This document shows positions 61,723-64,000 of a stretch of DNA of 64,000 bases, piece after piece. The notes under the pieces are model-generated. The model saw only the letters and a program-made list of their open reading frames with translations, did no database searches and was not told the DNA's origin. The position numbers were made by a program, and so were the translations under genes. The stretch comes from Tritrichomonas musculus. Its lineage: Eukaryota; Parabasalia; Tritrichomonadida; Tritrichomonadidae. The stretch spans positions 7,440,001 to 7,504,000 of the forward strand of contig JAPFFF010000003.1 of assembly GCA_039105265.1 (NCBI GenBank), written 5' to 3'. Numbering within the stretch: the stretch's first letter is position 1; each line of letters opens with the position of its first letter.

Positions 61723-64000
61723 ATGACAAATCAAACTCTAAGTATATCATATGAATATCAAGGAATTTCGGTTACTTTTAAAGATCAAGATGCAAAGAAA
61801 GAATTTGAATTTTTAATTGAAATTTGTCAGGAAGTTGGAATTGATGAACCAAATATACAAACAATTCATCAATATTTTACAGAAAATCCAAATACAATAG
61901 AGGAAACAAATGAATTAATTTTATATACTCATTTAATGATAGAAACGTTAGCTTTAAAAGAACTTCATCTTGGTGATACTCTCGGATTAACATTAGATAA
62001 TGTAAATGCTGAATATCAACAAAAAAGAGGAGATTTGATGAATTCGATAAAAGATATCAAAAAGAAAAAATCGGATAAATTTGAGGAATTATTTATTAAA
62101 TTTGATAGAAGTCATTATTTGCCAGTTGATCCAACAGATTATGATATATGTTTGAATTATAAAGAAACAAGAGAATTGTATGAATTGGTTCAACACGCTT
62201 TTCATATGGACCCAGGAAGAAAGTTAGATCAAGCTTTCGATGCAACTTTTCAATTAGGGGATCTCTATTATTATTCATTTAGCGGGAAACCTTACAATCC
62301 TCTTTATATGAAATTTTACATAGCATTTATTCAACCATCTTGGGGCGAATTGAATAAACAGGTTTTAATAAGTTTATTGAATACTGATGCAATTTTTGAG
62401 GTTTGTGATGCGTTAAATTCAAAAATATCAAGAACAATAATATATGAAAATAAAGGAACAAATGAACAACGTCAATTCCGATTCCTTCCGAAAGAAAGAA
62501 TGGACATTCGAGCAGATGATTATATATCTTTAGCAGGAGCTGAACAAGACGGTGCAATGTATGTATTGAATAATCTAAAAGGAATTCTAACAGTTTTACA
62601 AAATTTGGAAAAAAATCATGAAAATGTTCAAACTTTATTCACAGTTGCATTAATAAAATATATTCATTTTGAAAATAAAAACTGGTTTGATCCTTCAGTC
62701 TTTTCAAAATATTTGAATATTTTATTAACTGATTGTGAAAAGTTTAATGTAACCAATTATAATGACCTGGTTTATGGTGATAAATGGGATGAAACGAGAA
62801 ACTTTATTTTGCAAAAAGTATTACTTTGGAATAACGAACAAGATCAATGGACATTTAAGGCACAACTCAGACAAAAAGTGATTCATTCAATGGCACGACA
62901 AAAAGATATCAAAGATCTTTGTGAGAAATTATTAATGGAAAAGTTAACATTAGAATGCACCCCGATATCACCTGATAACGTACAAGATCAAATGAAAATG
63001 TTGGAAGAAATAGTCGACAAGAAAGGGGTTGATATCGATGATAGATACACAACAATTTGTACCATGTTAATTCAAGAAATTGCGGAAATCAATCCAGAAA
63101 GAGGTGCAGCTTTAATGAAAGGAAGTACAGACGAAAGAAATGTTGCCTTATTACATTTGAATATTTGGTATGTTATCCAAGATTACATTCATAATACGAC
63201 AACTCCAGAAGATACCCGAATAAAAAATTGTGTTGAGCAATTTAGACAATATCCATACTCGTCAAAAGCAATAGAAAATATAATGAATAGTTACAACAAA
63301 AATGATAAAAATCAAGCTTATCGTCGAATAATTGGTGAAACTGCATATAATTTGTGTTTAATGAAAGCATATACTGGTGAAATAGGTTTGGATAAAGTGA
63401 TAGATTTATTACCACAAATGTTTTCAAATTTAGATAAAGACATAAAACAAGAGTTACAAACATTTTTATCATCTGAACCCAATCTTGACCAGGATCAAAC
63501 GTTATTTATGATTGCAAATGACAAGTTATGGGAAACTCAAGTATCAATGGAGGAATTGTATGCAAATAACCCAGATATTATTAACATGATGCACAAACAA
63601 TGGATTGCTGAAAAAATAAAAAAAAGAGAAAAAATTTGGTTAGATGAGGCAAAAGCTGAAGAACAAGAAATTCAAAATGAAGCAGAAAATCAAGAAATTT
63701 TAGAAGAAGGGGTTCAACCAATACAATTACCTGAACAAGAATTGAATCAAGGGTCAACGGATCAAGAAAGAGGAAATAACGATAATCAATGGGAAAGATT
63801 TTTAGCTCAAACAAGAATCGAACAAAGAGACACTTGGCAACGTTATTTACAGGTTCTTCAAGATGAAAATCCATTTTTTAATAAAGACAATATTGAAATA
63901 AATCAATTTATGAGTATAATTGATAGAGAATTTCATAATATAAATATGAATTCAATAAAACAACCAAGTGAAATAACCGCACAATTAACAAAAGCTTATC
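61723..64000 (+). CDS. Very large protein of unknown function (runs off window)
   Basis: ATG-started frame open to the window end, at least 759 residues. Mostly alpha-helical, polar, rich in Gln, Asn, Glu and Lys, without recognisable catalytic motif, signal peptide or membrane segment. After about residue 630 a Glu/Gln-rich coil-like stretch (EEQEIQNEAENQEILEEG) is followed by TDQERGNNDNQWERFLAQTR. It lacks the LRR, Sel1, ankyrin or kinase modules that fill the rest of the window. In trichomonad genomes large unrecognised helical proteins like this occur in big virus-like DNA elements as well as in the host; the sequence here does not decide. Confidence 0.6.
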   Translation, partial: MTNQTLSISYEYQGISVTFKDQDAKKEFEFLIEICQEVGIDEPNIQTIHQYFTENPNTIEETNELILYTHLMIETLALKELHLGDTLGLTLDNVNAEYQQKRGDLMNSIKDIKKKKSDKFEELFIKFDRSHYLPVDPTDYDICLNYKETRELYELVQHAFHMDPGRKLDQAFDATFQLGDLYYYSFSGKPYNPLYMKFYIAFIQPSWGELNKQVLISLLNTDAIFEVCDALNSKISRTIIYENKGTNEQRQFRFLPKERMDIRADDYISLAGAEQDGAMYVLNNLKGILTVLQNLEKNHENVQTLFTVALIKYIHFENKNWFDPSVFSKYLNILLTDCEKFNVTNYNDLVYGDKWDETRNFILQKVLLWNNEQDQWTFKAQLRQKVIHSMARQKDIKDLCEKLLMEKLTLECTPISPDNVQDQMKMLEEIVDKKGVDIDDRYTTICTMLIQEIAEINPERGAALMKGSTDERNVALLHLNIWYVIQDYIHNTTTPEDTRIKNCVEQFRQYPYSSKAIENIMNSYNKNDKNQAYRRIIGETAYNLCLMKAYTGEIGLDKVIDLLPQMFSNLDKDIKQELQTFLSSEPNLDQDQTLFMIANDKLWETQVSMEELYANNPDIINMMHKQWIAEKIKKREKIWLDEAKAEEQEIQNEAENQEILEEGVQPIQLPEQELNQGSTDQERGNNDNQWERFLAQTRIEQRDTWQRYLQVLQDENPFFNKDNIEINQFMSIIDREFHNINMNSIKQPSEITAQLTKAY

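Overview
This window looks like nuclear DNA of a trichomonad (Parabasalia), most likely a Tritrichomonas-type species rather than Trichomonas vaginalis; the species call is inference. The evidence is very AT-rich intergenic DNA, single-exon genes with short leaders, and the expansion of protein families typical of trichomonads: BspA-like leucine-rich repeat proteins (LRR_5, 23-residue units), DUF3447 ankyrin-like proteins, BTB and F5/8C (discoidin-like) proteins, Sel1-repeat proteins and protein kinases that carry these modules. I found no intron with the trichomonad donor (GTAYGT) or branch/acceptor (ACTAACACACAG) motifs.

Layout. 0-3.4 kb: an unknown broken ORF, a perfect hairpin and a 25-bp minisatellite. 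3.4-9.4 kb: a DUF3447 relic, a DUF3447+BspA gene split into two frames, a decayed BTB-F5/8C gene and a kinase scrap. 9.5-15.6 kb: a C13 (legumain/GPI8-type) peptidase followed in the same frame by a long ORF without a start codon, then, divergently, the C-terminal part of a UBR-type ubiquitin ligase. 15.6-18.8 kb: AT-rich DNA with nested inverted-repeat elements. 18.8-26 kb: an M1 aminopeptidase, a second split DUF3447+BspA gene, two inverted-repeat elements and a DHHC-family acyltransferase with a DHYC core. 26.8-33.1 kb: a BspA protein and a 1482-residue kinase/Sel1 protein. 33.2-36.1 kb: two identical tRNA-His genes, an F5/8C relic, a tRNA-Pro-like hairpin, a Rho-family GTPase and a BspA relic. 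36-43 kb: a Sel1 protein and a 1693-residue pseudokinase-kinase-Sel1-BspA fusion. 43-50.5 kb: a 244-bp MITE, a BTB/coiled-coil/BspA gene broken by one frameshift, and a pseudokinase-kinase gene. 51-56.4 kb: a third split DUF3447+BspA gene ending in a pseudokinase, and a divergent actin. 56.4-60.5 kb: gene-free, with two more terminal-inverted-repeat elements. 60.5-64 kb: a differently styled cluster (secreted protein, coiled-coil protein, very large unknown protein running off the end) with GC-rich spacers; it could be the edge of a large mobile element, but no hallmark gene is visible.

The kinases, Sel1, BspA, DUF3447 and BTB proteins look like a modular set of signalling scaffolds and surface or adhesion-type proteins evolving by module swapping, internal repeat expansion and decay. 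Four BspA genes are broken close to the point where the N-terminal module meets the LRR module. A CAAAAAGTKG motif lies upstream of the conserved-type genes (M1 peptidase, DHHC protein, C13/UBR pair) and may be a promoter element. ORFs were followed by eye; several nominal starts were non-ATG codons and I moved them to the first plausible ATG.
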